Part shown: positions 16,552 to 24,114 of the stretch, in pieces
Position numbering within the stretch: position 1 is the first letter of the stretch
How the letters are laid out: every line of letters begins with the position of its first letter
DNA from: Anaerolineales bacterium
Lineage (GTDB): Bacteria; Chloroflexota; Anaerolineae; Anaerolineales; Villigracilaceae
DNA: 64,000 nt
Assembly (NCBI GenBank): GCA_014860745.1
Contig: JACZJC010000049.1
Coordinates: forward strand, 27,980-91,979
Direction of reading: 5' to 3'
The notes under the pieces: model-generated
What the model was told of the DNA's origin: nothing
The model's database searches: none
The model's input: the letters and a program-made list of their open reading frames with translations, nothing else
Program-made: the position numbers and the translations under genes

Positions 16552-16980
16552 TTAAGCTTTAAATGTCCAGATCCGATTTGCGAAATAATTCCAAAACACA
16601 ACTACGCCTGTGGCGATGACTTTTGCAGGCAGGTATCCCCATTCGGGTTGCCCGAAAATAATTCCAAAAACATTTTCCAGCGAAAGCACAATGATGTTGT
16701 TCAAAATCAGCCCCACCAAACTGACTGCCGTGAACTGCACCAGTTGCTTTTTCCAGTTCGACTGAGCCACATCGTTGAATGTCCACAGGCGATTGAAGGT
16801 GAAATTGTTGATCAATCCCGCAGTGAACGAAATACTGTTGGCAATCAATGTAGGCAGGCCTGCCAGTTTCAGCAGGGTGAGCAGGCAAAAATCCAAAACC
16901 GTGCCGACGGCTCCCACGGTTAGGAAGCGTGTAAAGCGTTCGCTCTCTTTGTTTGAGGATGAGTTTGAAAAAGCGGCCAT
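16552..16980 (-). CDS. GtrA family membrane protein
   Basis: A 142-residue protein with four hydrophobic helices and the GtrA signatures FLTVGAVGTVLDF near the start, NFTFNRLWTF in the middle and the closing FWNYFANRIWTF. GtrA proteins are thought to help flip or accept polyprenyl-phosphate-linked sugars for membrane glycosyltransferases. The start at 16980 follows AAAAGGAGAATCT. It precedes the GT39 gene on the same strand with a REP pair in between, consistent with a donor-supply plus transferase unit. Confidence 0.9.
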   Translation of the reverse strand: MAAFSNSSSNKESERFTRFLTVGAVGTVLDFCLLTLLKLAGLPTLIANSISFTAGLINNFTFNRLWTFNDVAQSNWKKQLVQFTAVSLVGLILNNIIVLSLENVFGIIFGQPEWGYLPAKVIATGVVVFWNYFANRIWTFKA

Positions 16981-16998
16981 AGATTCTCCTTTTATATA

Positions 16999-17141
16999 CT
17001 GGTGGTCGAGTAGGGCGAGTACTCTTCTCGCCTGTATTGAGACCACCAGTCTTAGGTTTACTTTTCATCTGTGGTTTCGATACGCTCCTCAAAGCCTGCC
17101 CTGAGCTTGCCGAAGGGAGCATTCGGAGCTACTCAACCACC
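16999..17141. repeat. REP pair B (BIME-like)
   Basis: Unit 1 (16999-17049) has perfect 9-bp arms CTGGTGGTC/GACCACCAG. Unit 2 (17071-17141), in reverse order, starts GTGGTTTCGATACG and ends CTACTCAACCAC. It has swallowed a second common palindrome, CCCTGAGCTTGCCGAAGGG, at 17099-17117. The pair lies upstream of the gtrA start. Confidence 0.75.
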
Positions 17142-17242
17142 AATCTTTTCAATGACATAGAGTTTATATTCCCCCGCAAAAACCAGAGAGTGAAGGCAGT
17201 CACCACTTGCCGCCAATGCCCATGAATCCCCGCATCTGCATC

Positions 17243-17258
17243 CATGACAGGTGTCATG
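17243..17258. promoter_or_regulatory. Palindrome CATGACAGGTGTCATG, candidate operator, site 2
   Basis: Identical to the site at 14093-14108, including GG after the 16-mer. It lies between the divergent gtrA and histidine-kinase genes, 152 bp before the kinase start. This suggests autoregulation of the two-component operon and shared control with the YHYH gene. Confidence 0.5.
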
Positions 17259-17328
17259 GGATAGTTGGGGGAAACGTGACGGCGCGCACAGGGCAGGCAA
17301 GACCCTTCGTGATAAGATATTGATAAAT

Positions 17329-17389
17329 AGACCCTAAAGGTTTTCTGATAAATCAGGACGAACAATCAGCAAGGAAACCTTTAGGGTCT
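17329..17389. repeat. 15-bp inverted repeat in the kinase leader
   Basis: AGACCCTAAAGGTTT (17329-17343) and its exact complement (17375-17389) around 31 bases. In RNA it would form a long hairpin ending 21 bases before the kinase ATG. It could affect expression, or be another dispersed palindrome. Confidence 0.6.
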
Positions 17390-17410
17390 TAATCTCAGGA
17401 TAAGATTTTT

Positions 17411-18736
17411 ATGTCATCATCTCACGACTCAACCCGCTTTCTCCGCATCGCCGCCTTGATCTGGATCGGTTACCTCATCGCCATGGCCGTGATGGATTTT
17501 GCGCTTTACACGCCGCAGGTTCAGCGCATGTTCGCCGAAAATTCCCAGCCGTTAATACCGAATCAACCGCTCTTTCCGAACAGCCAGCCCAATCTTCCCC
17601 AAACATTCAACCCACCGCCCAACCAGCTTGCGCCGGTCTTTTTGTATTATGCCGCGAACGGCCTGGTTGCATTGATGTTCCTGCTTTTCACGCATTGGGG
17701 CTGGATACAAAACAAACTGGGCGGCCTGTATTATCCTCTTTTAGTGCTTGCCATATCCACCGCGCCGATCTTTATCAACGTGGTGGTTGTCCCGCGTTTC
17801 CCGCAGGGGCCGCTTGCCAATGCAGAAGGCATGGCGCTTCGTCAATTGCCAGTTTTGTTTGTTGCACTGGCGTTAGTGGCATGGGAGTATCAACTTCCGC
17901 ATATCATCTTCTTCAGTATTTCCACCACTGTGCTCGAACTGGGACTCATCCTCTTTGCCTCGGTCCAGTCGCGCAGTATTTTTGTCTTTCTTTTCATCGC
18001 CATCATCCGCACCATCAGTTTTATCGCGCTCGGCATTTTCATCAACCTGCTCGTCAACCGTCTGCGCGGGCAAAGCGAATCGCTGCGCGAAGCGAATGCC
18101 AATCTTTCGCACTATGCGTCCACGCTGGAACAGCTTGCAGTGAGTCGCGAGCGTAACCGTCTCGCGCGCGAACTGCACGACACGCTCGCTCATTCCCTCA
18201 CCGCCATTTCCGTCTCACTTGAAACCGCCAAAGCCTATTTCGATATTGATATCAACAAAACCCTCGAATTTATAGACAAGTCCCTCGACGCCACCCGCAA
18301 AGGAGCCGATGAAACCCGCCGCGCCTTGAAAGCCCTGCGTTCATCTTCATTGGAAGATATGGGACTTGGACTCGCCATTCAACGGGCGGCTGAATCCGCC
18401 GCTGCGCGATTCCATCTTAATCTGACGCTTGATCTTAAAAATCCCATGCCCACTCTCAGCCCGGACGTTGAGCAGACCATCTTCCGCGTGGCGCAGGAAG
18501 CGATTGAAAATATTGCCAACCATTCGCAGGCGAAAAATTTCAGCGTGCATCTTGAAAGCAATGGTCATACCAAGCTCACTATTCAAGATGACGGCATCGG
18601 CTTTGACTCAAAGTCCAAAGAACCCACGGGACATTTCGGTCTCGTCGGCATGTACGAACGCGCCGAACTCGCGGGTGGCAGGTTGAAGATAGAGAGCGAA
18701 AAGGGCAAAGGCACGCAGGTTGTGCTGACGATATAA
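17411..18736 (+). CDS. Sensor histidine kinase (HisKA_3 family)
   Basis: A 441-residue kinase. About six hydrophobic segments in residues 12-215 are interrupted by an external Pro/Asn-rich loop near 45-72. A coiled coil (222-245) leads to HisKA_3 with ARELHDT (phospho-His256) and a C-terminal HATPase with DDGIGFD and GHFGLVGMYERA. This is the LiaS/DesK-like architecture that often senses membrane or envelope state. The response regulator follows at 18845. No strong ribosome site is visible, and a hairpin-forming repeat lies in the leader. Surrounding envelope glycosylation genes suggest an envelope signal, which is an inference. Confidence 0.9.
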   Translation: MSSSHDSTRFLRIAALIWIGYLIAMAVMDFALYTPQVQRMFAENSQPLIPNQPLFPNSQPNLPQTFNPPPNQLAPVFLYYAANGLVALMFLLFTHWGWIQNKLGGLYYPLLVLAISTAPIFINVVVVPRFPQGPLANAEGMALRQLPVLFVALALVAWEYQLPHIIFFSISTTVLELGLILFASVQSRSIFVFLFIAIIRTISFIALGIFINLLVNRLRGQSESLREANANLSHYASTLEQLAVSRERNRLARELHDTLAHSLTAISVSLETAKAYFDIDINKTLEFIDKSLDATRKGADETRRALKALRSSSLEDMGLGLAIQRAAESAAARFHLNLTLDLKNPMPTLSPDVEQTIFRVAQEAIENIANHSQAKNFSVHLESNGHTKLTIQDDGIGFDSKSKEPTGHFGLVGMYERAELAGGRLKIESEKGKGTQVVLTI

Positions 18737-18747
18737 TCTTACAAAAA

Positions 18748-18831
18748 AACCTGACAGGTCTCATCCGCGCCGCATCTCTGCATGGATATGATTCACTGTT
18801 AACCAGGTTCCCGCTAAGACCTGTCAGGTTT
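18748..18831. repeat. Inverted repeat between kinase and regulator genes
   Basis: AACCTGACAGGTCT (18748-18761) and its complement AGACCTGTCAGGTT (18817-18830) around about 55 bases. The same CCTGACAGGTCTTT core appears at 32525-32537. It may tune the ratio of regulator to kinase, or be a dispersed repeat. Confidence 0.6.
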
Positions 18832-18844
18832 GGGAAAGCCAACC

Positions 18845-19477
18845 ATGAAAATCCTCCTCTGTGACGACCAGGCCGTGATCCGTGATGGACTTGAAATGCT
18901 TCTCAATCTCGAGAAGGATTTCCAAGTGATTGGCGTAGCGCAAGACGGCGCCGAAGCCGTTGAACTCGCCGCCCAAAAGCAGCCCGATTTAATTTTGATG
19001 GATCTGAAAATGCCGATCATGAACGGCATCGAAGCCACGCGCGAGATCCGCACGAAATTCCCCAACATAAAAATCCTTGTCCTCACCACCTACGACGATG
19101 ACGAATGGGTCTTCGACGCCATCCGCGCGGGCGCGTCAGGCTACCTGCTCAAAGACACCCCGCGCCAGAAAATAGTCGAAGCCATCCGCGGGACAATAGA
19201 CGGCAAGTCCTTCGTCGACCCTGCCATTGCAGGCAAACTGCTCAACCAGGTCGCCAGCAAACAAACCCAACCAACCTCCATCCTCACCGACAAACTCACC
19301 GAGCGTGAACTGGATGTGTTGCGTTTAATTGCAAAGGGAATCAACAACGGCGAGATCGCAAATCAATTGCACCTGTCCGAAGGCACAGTGCGGAATCATG
19401 TCAGCGCTATTTTGGAAAAACTGGGAGTTTCAGATAGAACACAAGCGGCGGTGATTGCAATTCAGCACGGGTTGTGA
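18845..19477 (+). CDS. NarL/LuxR-family response regulator (LiaR/DesR-like)
   Basis: A 210-residue regulator. The receiver has Asp7-Asp8, phospho-acceptor Asp53 in ILMDLKMP, and the conserved Lys in YLLKDTP. The C-terminal LuxR helix-turn-helix runs from LTERELDVLRLIAKG to LGVSDRTQAAV. The ATG at 18845 was chosen over an upstream in-frame start because the receiver begins MKILLCDD. It is the partner of the kinase encoded just upstream. The palindromes at 14093 and 17243 are the best candidate binding sites in the window. It ends 2 bp from the convergent rsmG stop, with no terminator between. Confidence 0.93.
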   Translation: MKILLCDDQAVIRDGLEMLLNLEKDFQVIGVAQDGAEAVELAAQKQPDLILMDLKMPIMNGIEATREIRTKFPNIKILVLTTYDDDEWVFDAIRAGASGYLLKDTPRQKIVEAIRGTIDGKSFVDPAIAGKLLNQVASKQTQPTSILTDKLTERELDVLRLIAKGINNGEIANQLHLSEGTVRNHVSAILEKLGVSDRTQAAVIAIQHGL

Positions 19478-19479
19478 TT

Positions 19480-20190
19480 CTACAACGGCGTCTTCGCCGC
19501 CATCCCCGCATTGCGTGGATACTTCGGCGGTGTGGCAGCGACCTTGTCCACGAGCACGAGGAAACGGTCATCGGCGACGCCGGGCAAATTGACGGGGATC
19601 AACTGGCGTAATTTCCCGCCCAACAATTTCATCGCCTTTTCAGCGGACTGTGCTTCGGCGGGTCCGCTTTCACCTTTTTGGGCGAGCATCAATCCGCCAA
19701 TTTTTACAAAGGGGAGCAGGTATTCGCTTAGTATATTAAGTTGCGCCACGGCACGCGCCACGGCGCAATCAAAGGTTTCGCGGAACTCGGGTTTCTGCCC
19801 CAAGTCCTCAGCGCGGGCATGGACCACTTCTACATTCTCCAAGCCCAGCTTGCTGATGATGTGCTGGCAGAACATGGCTTTCTTGCCGACCGATTCCACG
19901 AGCGTCACATGCATGGTAGGGTAGATTATTTTCAGGGGAATGCCCGGGAAACCGGCGCCAGTTCCAACGTCCACGAGGCGAAGCGGGGGCATTCCCTTCC
20001 ATGCCAGCACACAGGAATATGAATCCAAAAAATGCTTGGTGCGGATCGATTCCACATCCCGAATGGCAGTCAGGTTGAATTTCTGATTCCATTCGAGCAG
20101 TTCTTTTTCATAATTTATGAGCGCCATCACCTGCCGCGCCGTCAGGTGGACATTGAAGAGAGTGCGCGCATCGTTGATTAATGATTCCAT
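19480..20190 (-). CDS. rsmG: 16S rRNA (guanine527-N7)-methyltransferase RsmG
   Basis: A 236-residue Rossmann methyltransferase. The N-terminal helices are followed by the family signature WNQKFNLTAIRD and KHFLDS, the SAM-binding motif VDVGTGAGFPGIPL, and VARAVAQL further on. It methylates N7 of G527 in 16S rRNA using SAM, in the cytoplasm. The length matches the family. The ATG at 20190 is preceded at 8 bases by TATAAT without a ribosome site, so the message may be leaderless. A 98-bp palindromic element lies directly upstream and may provide the -35. Confidence 0.93.
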   Translation of the reverse strand: MESLINDARTLFNVHLTARQVMALINYEKELLEWNQKFNLTAIRDVESIRTKHFLDSYSCVLAWKGMPPLRLVDVGTGAGFPGIPLKIIYPTMHVTLVESVGKKAMFCQHIISKLGLENVEVVHARAEDLGQKPEFRETFDCAVARAVAQLNILSEYLLPFVKIGGLMLAQKGESGPAEAQSAEKAMKLLGGKLRQLIPVNLPGVADDRFLVLVDKVAATPPKYPRNAGMAAKTPL

Positions 20191-20198
20191 GTAAGGTG

Positions 20199-20225
20199 AT
20201 TATAAAGCAAATGTGTCCCATGTCA
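20199..20225 (-). promoter_or_regulatory. Promoter of rsmG
   Basis: Minus-strand TATAAT (20199-20204), 8 bases before the ATG. ATGACA lies 16 bases upstream of it (20221-20226 region), inside the end of the 98-bp palindromic element. Confidence 0.55.
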
Positions 20226-20318
20226 TTGCGAGGAGGGTGTACTTCCCGACGAAGCAATCTCAAAACCGAGTTTAAGATTGTTTCGTCGCACAAACCAAGA
20301 GCGCTCCTCGCAATGACA
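20221..20318. repeat. 98-bp MITE-like palindromic element, copy 1
   Basis: Perfect 14-bp terminal inverted repeats TGTCATTGCGAGGA/TCCTCGCAATGACA, with an inner inverted pair CGACGAAGCAATCT/AGATTGTTTCGTCG. A second, diverged copy is at 55002-55091 and a fragment (GTCATTGCGAGGG) is at 51430-51442. There is no coding capacity. Confidence 0.75.
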
Positions 20319-20326
20319 TAATAAAA

Positions 20327-20350
20327 GAGGACGGCGGCGACGCCGTCCTC
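20327..20350 (-). terminator. Terminator of the DUF4349 gene
   Basis: 10-bp GC-rich stem GAGGACGGCG/CGCCGTCCTC with a 4-base loop, then TTTTATTAT on the minus strand. Confidence 0.85.
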
Positions 20351-20370
20351 AACTCAATACTCGTTACTTG

Positions 20371-21330
20371 TTACTTCTTCTCTTCCTCAACCTCAACCTT
20401 CGTTTCCACCTTCTTCTTGTTCCCGCGCAATTTTCTAAACACGGCGCGGACACCGATGAAGATCAAGTACAGCGGAATACCGACGGTGACCCACACAGGC
20501 AGGGTGTAGATGACGAAACGGATGACGAAGTTCACGAAATCCTGGTAGAAGTAGATCAAATCCTGCACGGCATCCTTTGCAACACCCTGCGGTTCCCATC
20601 CGCCGATCTCGATGGGTTGTTCTTTTTCCTCGGCAATAATGCGGACGGTGATCGCGGAAAGAGCGGCCGCCTCTTCATAATATTTCATCTGGCCTTTGAC
20701 GATCTCGATCTGCTCGCGATAATACACAAGCTGGTTGAAGATATTCACCACATCCTCTGTCTCGGTGGCGGTTTCCATGATGCGGCTCAATTGTTCTTCT
20801 GCGGCTTCATAGTTGGCGAGACGTGATTTCAGGTCCACATATTCGGCGGTGACATCCTGTCCGGAGCGATTCTCGTTCTGGATTTCGACCACATCCTTCT
20901 TGATCTGTTCCAGCGCTTCATCCAGTTTTTCGGCTGGCACGCGGATGACCACCTGCGCCTCGGGTACTTCGACATAATTGTTGTTGAAGCTTTGGTAAAG
21001 GTTCGACGAAACCACAAACCCGCCCATCTGCTCTGCCATGATCTGGATATTCTTCATGCGGCCTTCCACATCAGCGACCACGATGGAAATATCCGCGTTC
21101 TGGATGACGATGCGTTCAACAGCCGACGCTTCTCCGCCGCCCCCGGAGCTGGCTGGAGCTTCCTGGGCAGTCATAAACCCGGCGGTGGGCGCCGGCGCGG
21201 CGGCGTATAACTCCGGCTGGATTCCGTCCGCAACATAGACTTCAGTGGCTTGCGATGCACGGGAACTGCCGCATGCGGCGAGGAACAATGCGGCGATGAC
21301 AATCAAACTGAATGGCAATATCTTTTTCAT
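20371..21330 (-). CDS. DUF4349-domain lipoprotein
   Basis: A 319-residue protein. The signal peptide ends in the lipobox FLAAC (Cys20). The DUF4349 region (about 70-265) begins ERIVIQNADISIVV and contains the typical GGFVVSSN and a coiled-coil central part, ending TVRII. A membrane helix near 278-300 is followed by a short charged tail. With both a lipid anchor and a C-terminal helix, the domain would sit outside the cell. The function of DUF4349 is not established. The start has an AGGAGAAG site. It ends at a clear terminator. Confidence 0.88.
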   Translation of the reverse strand: MKKILPFSLIVIAALFLAACGSSRASQATEVYVADGIQPELYAAAPAPTAGFMTAQEAPASSGGGGEASAVERIVIQNADISIVVADVEGRMKNIQIMAEQMGGFVVSSNLYQSFNNNYVEVPEAQVVIRVPAEKLDEALEQIKKDVVEIQNENRSGQDVTAEYVDLKSRLANYEAAEEQLSRIMETATETEDVVNIFNQLVYYREQIEIVKGQMKYYEEAAALSAITVRIIAEEKEQPIEIGGWEPQGVAKDAVQDLIYFYQDFVNFVIRFVIYTLPVWVTVGIPLYLIFIGVRAVFRKLRGNKKKVETKVEVEEEKK

Positions 21331-21414
21331 GATTTCTTCTCCTTATTTCTCTTTGGCGAATTCTCCACCCGTTTGACGAAGGTGCTCAATAAATAGTTCC
21401 CAATTTAGACGATT

Positions 21415-21465
21415 GACGGTGGACCGTAAGCAATTTCCACGGTCTATCGTCCGCGGTCTACCGTC
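21415..21465. repeat. 51-bp mosaic palindrome
   Basis: GACGGTGGACCG (21415-21426) against CGGTCTACCGTC (21454-21465), with one mismatch, in the 139-bp gap between the phosphoesterase and DUF4349 genes. The GACGGT/ACCGTC motif repeats inside. It could act as a weak terminator for the phosphoesterase gene, 5 bp away. Confidence 0.55.
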
Positions 21466-21469
21466 TCTT

Positions 21470-22201
21470 TTACCATCCCTCCGCAATGCGGACAGCATGT
21501 TTTTCGGGCAGTCCCGCCGCGCGGATGCGCTCCTGCACTTCGGCAAAATTGTATGCCGCGCGGCGCGGAGTCCACGTGCGGGCATCGGAGTCGTAAATGG
21601 CATAGGCCGCGCGCGGGTCGCGGTCGCGCGGCTGGCCGACTGAGCCCGGGTTCAGAATCAGCTTCGGATGGATGGAGACCACCTCATTCGGTCTCACATG
21701 TTCGAGGGTCACACGGTCCTTTTCCACATCGAGCGCGAACATGCACTGAATGTGCGAATGTCCCACAAAACAGGCCGGCGTATCGAAATGGTCGAAGTTG
21801 AGCCGCGCCGAAAGGGTGTTCAAAATATATTCCCACAACGGGTCGCGCGGACTGCCATGCGCCAGCGTCACCTCGCCGCGCACTTTTGTTTTCGTCGGCA
21901 GCGAACGCATGAAATCCATATTACTGGCGGATATAACTTTTTCGTGATGCATCAGGGATTTTCGCGCGTCGCCATTGAAAGTTTCGAGCGGCATCCTGCC
22001 GATGACAGCCACATCATGGTTGCCCAGCAGGCAGATGAGGTTTTTTATATCGCGCACCTCCTCCACCACGGCGTTGGGGTCGGGGCCGTAGCCCACCAGG
22101 TCGCCGAGGCACCAGGTCTCATCCACATTTCCGGCATCCTTCAAAACCGCTTCGAGCGCGGTGTAATTAGCATGAATATCCGACATAACTAAAATACGCA
22201 T
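21470..22201 (-). CDS. Metallophosphoesterase (YfcE/calcineurin-like)
   Basis: A 243-residue enzyme starting MRILVMSDIHAN. It carries the five metal motifs of the family: DIH, GDLVGYGPDP, GNHD, AHG near LAHGSPRD, and GHSH. It would hydrolyse phosphodiester bonds with two metal ions in the cytoplasm; the substrate is unknown. The related YmdB/PE family also fits. The start overlaps the end of coaBC closely (1-bp gap), so it is the second gene of a coaBC operon. Confidence 0.88.
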   Translation of the reverse strand: MRILVMSDIHANYTALEAVLKDAGNVDETWCLGDLVGYGPDPNAVVEEVRDIKNLICLLGNHDVAVIGRMPLETFNGDARKSLMHHEKVISASNMDFMRSLPTKTKVRGEVTLAHGSPRDPLWEYILNTLSARLNFDHFDTPACFVGHSHIQCMFALDVEKDRVTLEHVRPNEVVSIHPKLILNPGSVGQPRDRDPRAAYAIYDSDARTWTPRRAAYNFAEVQERIRAAGLPEKHAVRIAEGW

Positions 22202-22202
22202 A

Positions 22203-23408
22203 TCACTCCAACAGCCTTGCAATGTGTTCGATGATTTTTTCAGCCGCTTCGGTCTTGCTCATCAACGACAGGGTTTCCTTCGAACCGTCTGCAAACAACA
22301 ACGTGATTCGATTCGTATCCGTTCCAAAGCCCGCATCGCTTGCGGAGATGTCATTGGCGGCGATGAAATCCAATCCCTTGGATTTTAACTTCTCTTCCGC
22401 GTTTTCAAGCAGAGATTGACTCTCCGCCGCAAATCCCGCGGTCACTTTGAAACGCCTCTTTTTTCCGCCGAGGGTTGACAGGGTTCCAAGGACATCGGGC
22501 GCCGCTTCGAGTTCGATCTGCGGAATGCCGTCCCGTTTTTTCATTTTTTCCCTGGCAACCTGCGTTGGGCGGAAATCCGCTGCCGCAGCCGCCATTACCA
22601 ATGCATCTGCGGATTCGCTTATCAGGACATCGAGCATTTCCTGCACGCTCTTCACATCGACGACTTTTGCGCCGACAGGCGGAGTCAACGCGGTGGGGGT
22701 GGTGACCAGTAAAACTTCCGCGCCTGCATCGAGTGCGGCTTGCGCGAGGGCATAACCCTGTTTTCCTGATGATCGGTTCGTAATCACGCGGACGGGGTCA
22801 ATGGCTTCCTGAGTTCCGCCCGCTGTGACGATGATTTTTTTGCCAGCCAGTTTTCCCTTTTTCCCAAGTGCCAGGCGGATGTGACCCAGCACTTCCATTG
22901 GCTCGATCATGCGGCCTTTGCCGGAAAGACCCGAAGCGAGGTGTCCGCTTGCAGGACCGGCAACCAGCGCGCCGCGGGAAAGAAGCGTGGATAAATTTTG
23001 CTGCGTGGCGGAGTGGTCGAACATCCCGCCGTCCATCGCAGGCGCGATCAAAATCGGGCAGGTCGCTGCAAGGGCAGTGACAGTCAATAAGTTATCCGCG
23101 ATGCCGTGTGCGAGTTTTGCCATTGTGTCGGCGGTGCAGGGCGCAATGACAAGCAGATCCGCGGTTTTGCCAAAACTGATATGCAGAATATGGGCTTCAT
23201 CACCCCAGAGGTCTTTGTCGGTGTACGCGCGTCGCCCGGTGACCGATTGAAAAGTAAGCGGTGAAACGAATTTCTCCCCCGCGCCCGTCAGGATCACATC
23301 TACTTGCGCGCCGGCCTGTGCCAGCTTGGAGGCCAGGTCAGCTGCTTTGTAAGCCGCAATAGACCCTGTGACGCCAAGAAGGATGTGCTTACTTGAAAGG
23401 ATGGACAT
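22203..23408 (-). CDS. coaBC: Bifunctional CoaBC (phosphopantothenoylcysteine synthase/decarboxylase)
   Basis: A 401-residue fusion. The N-terminal flavoprotein decarboxylase domain starts ILLGVTGSIAAYKAADL, has HISFGKTADLL with the active-site His region, and PAMDGGMF, where many homologues have PAMN. The C-terminal synthase domain (from about 190) has VTAGGTQEAIDPVR and ITNRSSGKQG. It joins cysteine to phosphopantothenate and decarboxylates the product in CoA synthesis. The start at 23408 follows TATAAT by 9 bases without a ribosome site. It is divergent from the aro operon leader, so the two promoters share the 23409-23535 gap. Confidence 0.93.
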   Translation of the reverse strand: MSILSSKHILLGVTGSIAAYKAADLASKLAQAGAQVDVILTGAGEKFVSPLTFQSVTGRRAYTDKDLWGDEAHILHISFGKTADLLVIAPCTADTMAKLAHGIADNLLTVTALAATCPILIAPAMDGGMFDHSATQQNLSTLLSRGALVAGPASGHLASGLSGKGRMIEPMEVLGHIRLALGKKGKLAGKKIIVTAGGTQEAIDPVRVITNRSSGKQGYALAQAALDAGAEVLLVTTPTALTPPVGAKVVDVKSVQEMLDVLISESADALVMAAAAADFRPTQVAREKMKKRDGIPQIELEAAPDVLGTLSTLGGKKRRFKVTAGFAAESQSLLENAEEKLKSKGLDFIAANDISASDAGFGTDTNRITLLFADGSKETLSLMSKTEAAEKIIEHIARLLE

Positions 23409-23417
23409 ATCAAGTTG

Positions 23418-23423
23418 ATTATA
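23418..23423 (-). promoter_or_regulatory. -10 of coaBC, leaderless spacing
   Basis: Minus-strand TATAAT, 9 bases before the coaBC ATG; no ribosome site between. No convincing -35 was seen. Confidence 0.55.
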
Positions 23424-23506
23424 CTTCCAACGCAAAACAAAACCATGAGCGAAATTCCGTTTTTTGTCCATAAATCCGTATAGAGTCTGTTTACAAATTT
23501 TCCCCC

Positions 23507-23535
23507 TTGACGCATCTGCATGACGGGCATAGAAT
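23507..23535 (+). promoter_or_regulatory. Promoter of the aro operon leader
   Basis: TTGACG (23507-23512), a 17-base spacer and TAGAAT (23530-23535): five of six matches to each consensus box. Transcription would start near 23542, only a few bases before the leader-peptide ATG. Confidence 0.7.
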
Positions 23536-23545
23536 AGCGCCCAAC

Positions 23546-23623
23546 ATGCTTAAGTCTGCCCGTTGGTTTGCGTTTTATTTTTATTACGGTTTCCGAGGTT
23601 CGGTTGCCGTTGGTGGCGCTTAA
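23546..23623 (+). CDS. Aromatic leader peptide of the aro operon (25 codons)
   Basis: A short open frame of 25 codons ending in TAA. Residues 7-16 read WFAFYFYYGF, so eight of ten codons there are Trp, Phe or Tyr. Such a run is hard to explain except as a ribosome sensor of charged aromatic tRNAs, as in the trp, phe and tyr-type leaders of enterobacteria. The leader lies after a good promoter and 28 bp before an intrinsic terminator, and is followed by aroH and the whole aro operon. The stop codon directly follows GTTGGTGGCGCT (23609-23620), which can pair either with the terminator's 5' arm or with AGCGCCCAAC at 23536-23545. No ribosome site precedes it, so it would be a leaderless start. 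Confidence 0.75.
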   Translation: MLKSARWFAFYFYYGFRGSVAVGGA

Positions 23624-23665
23624 GTAAACAGAGAATCAAACCTGTTCACGTAAAAGAGCGAGACC
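23609..23665 (+). promoter_or_regulatory. Candidate antiterminator pairing
   Basis: GGTGGCGCT (23612-23620) can pair with AGCGAGACC (23657-23665), the 5' arm of the terminator, as four plus three base pairs around a 2x2 mismatch. A ribosome stalled on the aromatic codons would leave 23612-23620 free. One that reaches the stop codon at 23621 would cover it and let the terminator form. Confidence 0.45.
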
Positions 23666-23686
23666 ACGCGGTCTCGCTCTTTTTTA
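23652..23686 (+). terminator. Intrinsic terminator of the aro attenuator
   Basis: A perfect 14-bp stem, AAAAGAGCGAGACC and its complement, with loop ACGC, followed by TTATT. It lies between the leader peptide and aroH, upstream of the operon rather than after a full gene, which is the mark of an attenuator. Confidence 0.85.
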
Positions 23687-23730
23687 TTATCTCGCAGGGG
23701 CGACCCTGCAACAATGAGGAGAATTTATTT

Positions 23731-24102
23731 ATGCCAATCCGAGGAATCCGCGGCGCGACCACTGTCCCCGCAGATGAGCAAGACCTGATCCTGGAAGCCA
23801 CGCGCGAACTGCTCGAGGCTATTCTTGCCGAAAACGACGATATGCGTCCCGAAGACATCGCCAGCGCGGTCTTCACCGTTACCGACGATCTCGCCGCCAC
23901 CTTTCCCGCGCAAGCGGCAAGACAAATGGGCTGGGGACTCGTCCCCATGCTGTGCGCGCGCGAGATCCCCGTGCCGGACAGTCTGCCGCGCGTCGTTCGC
24001 GTGCTGGTGCATTGGAACACGGAAATACCGCAGGACGAGATCACCCACGTCTATTTGCGGGACGCAGTCAGGTTGAGACCCGATCTGGTCTCGGCGCAGT
24101 AA
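23731..24102 (+). CDS. aroH: Chorismate mutase, AroH type
   Basis: A 123-residue monofunctional mutase of the trimeric Bacillus type. It starts MPIRGIRGATTV with Arg7 and shares the C-terminal signature IPQDEITHVYLRDAV.LRPDL with that family, including the active-site Arg in VVRVLVHW and the Tyr in HVYL. It converts chorismate to prephenate. The ATG at 23731 has a GAGGAGA site 9 bases upstream. It is the first structural gene after the attenuator, so it would be the gene most directly controlled by aromatic amino-acid supply. Confidence 0.93.
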   Translation: MPIRGIRGATTVPADEQDLILEATRELLEAILAENDDMRPEDIASAVFTVTDDLAATFPAQAARQMGWGLVPMLCAREIPVPDSLPRVVRVLVHWNTEIPQDEITHVYLRDAVRLRPDLVSAQ

Positions 24103-24114
24103 AATCCATGTACC

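Noticed and set aside
23563..23730. Longer N-terminus for chorismate mutase
   Set aside because: The in-frame extension runs across the leader peptide region and the terminator in a different frame. The family begins at MPIRGIRGATT and a GAGGAGA site precedes 23731.
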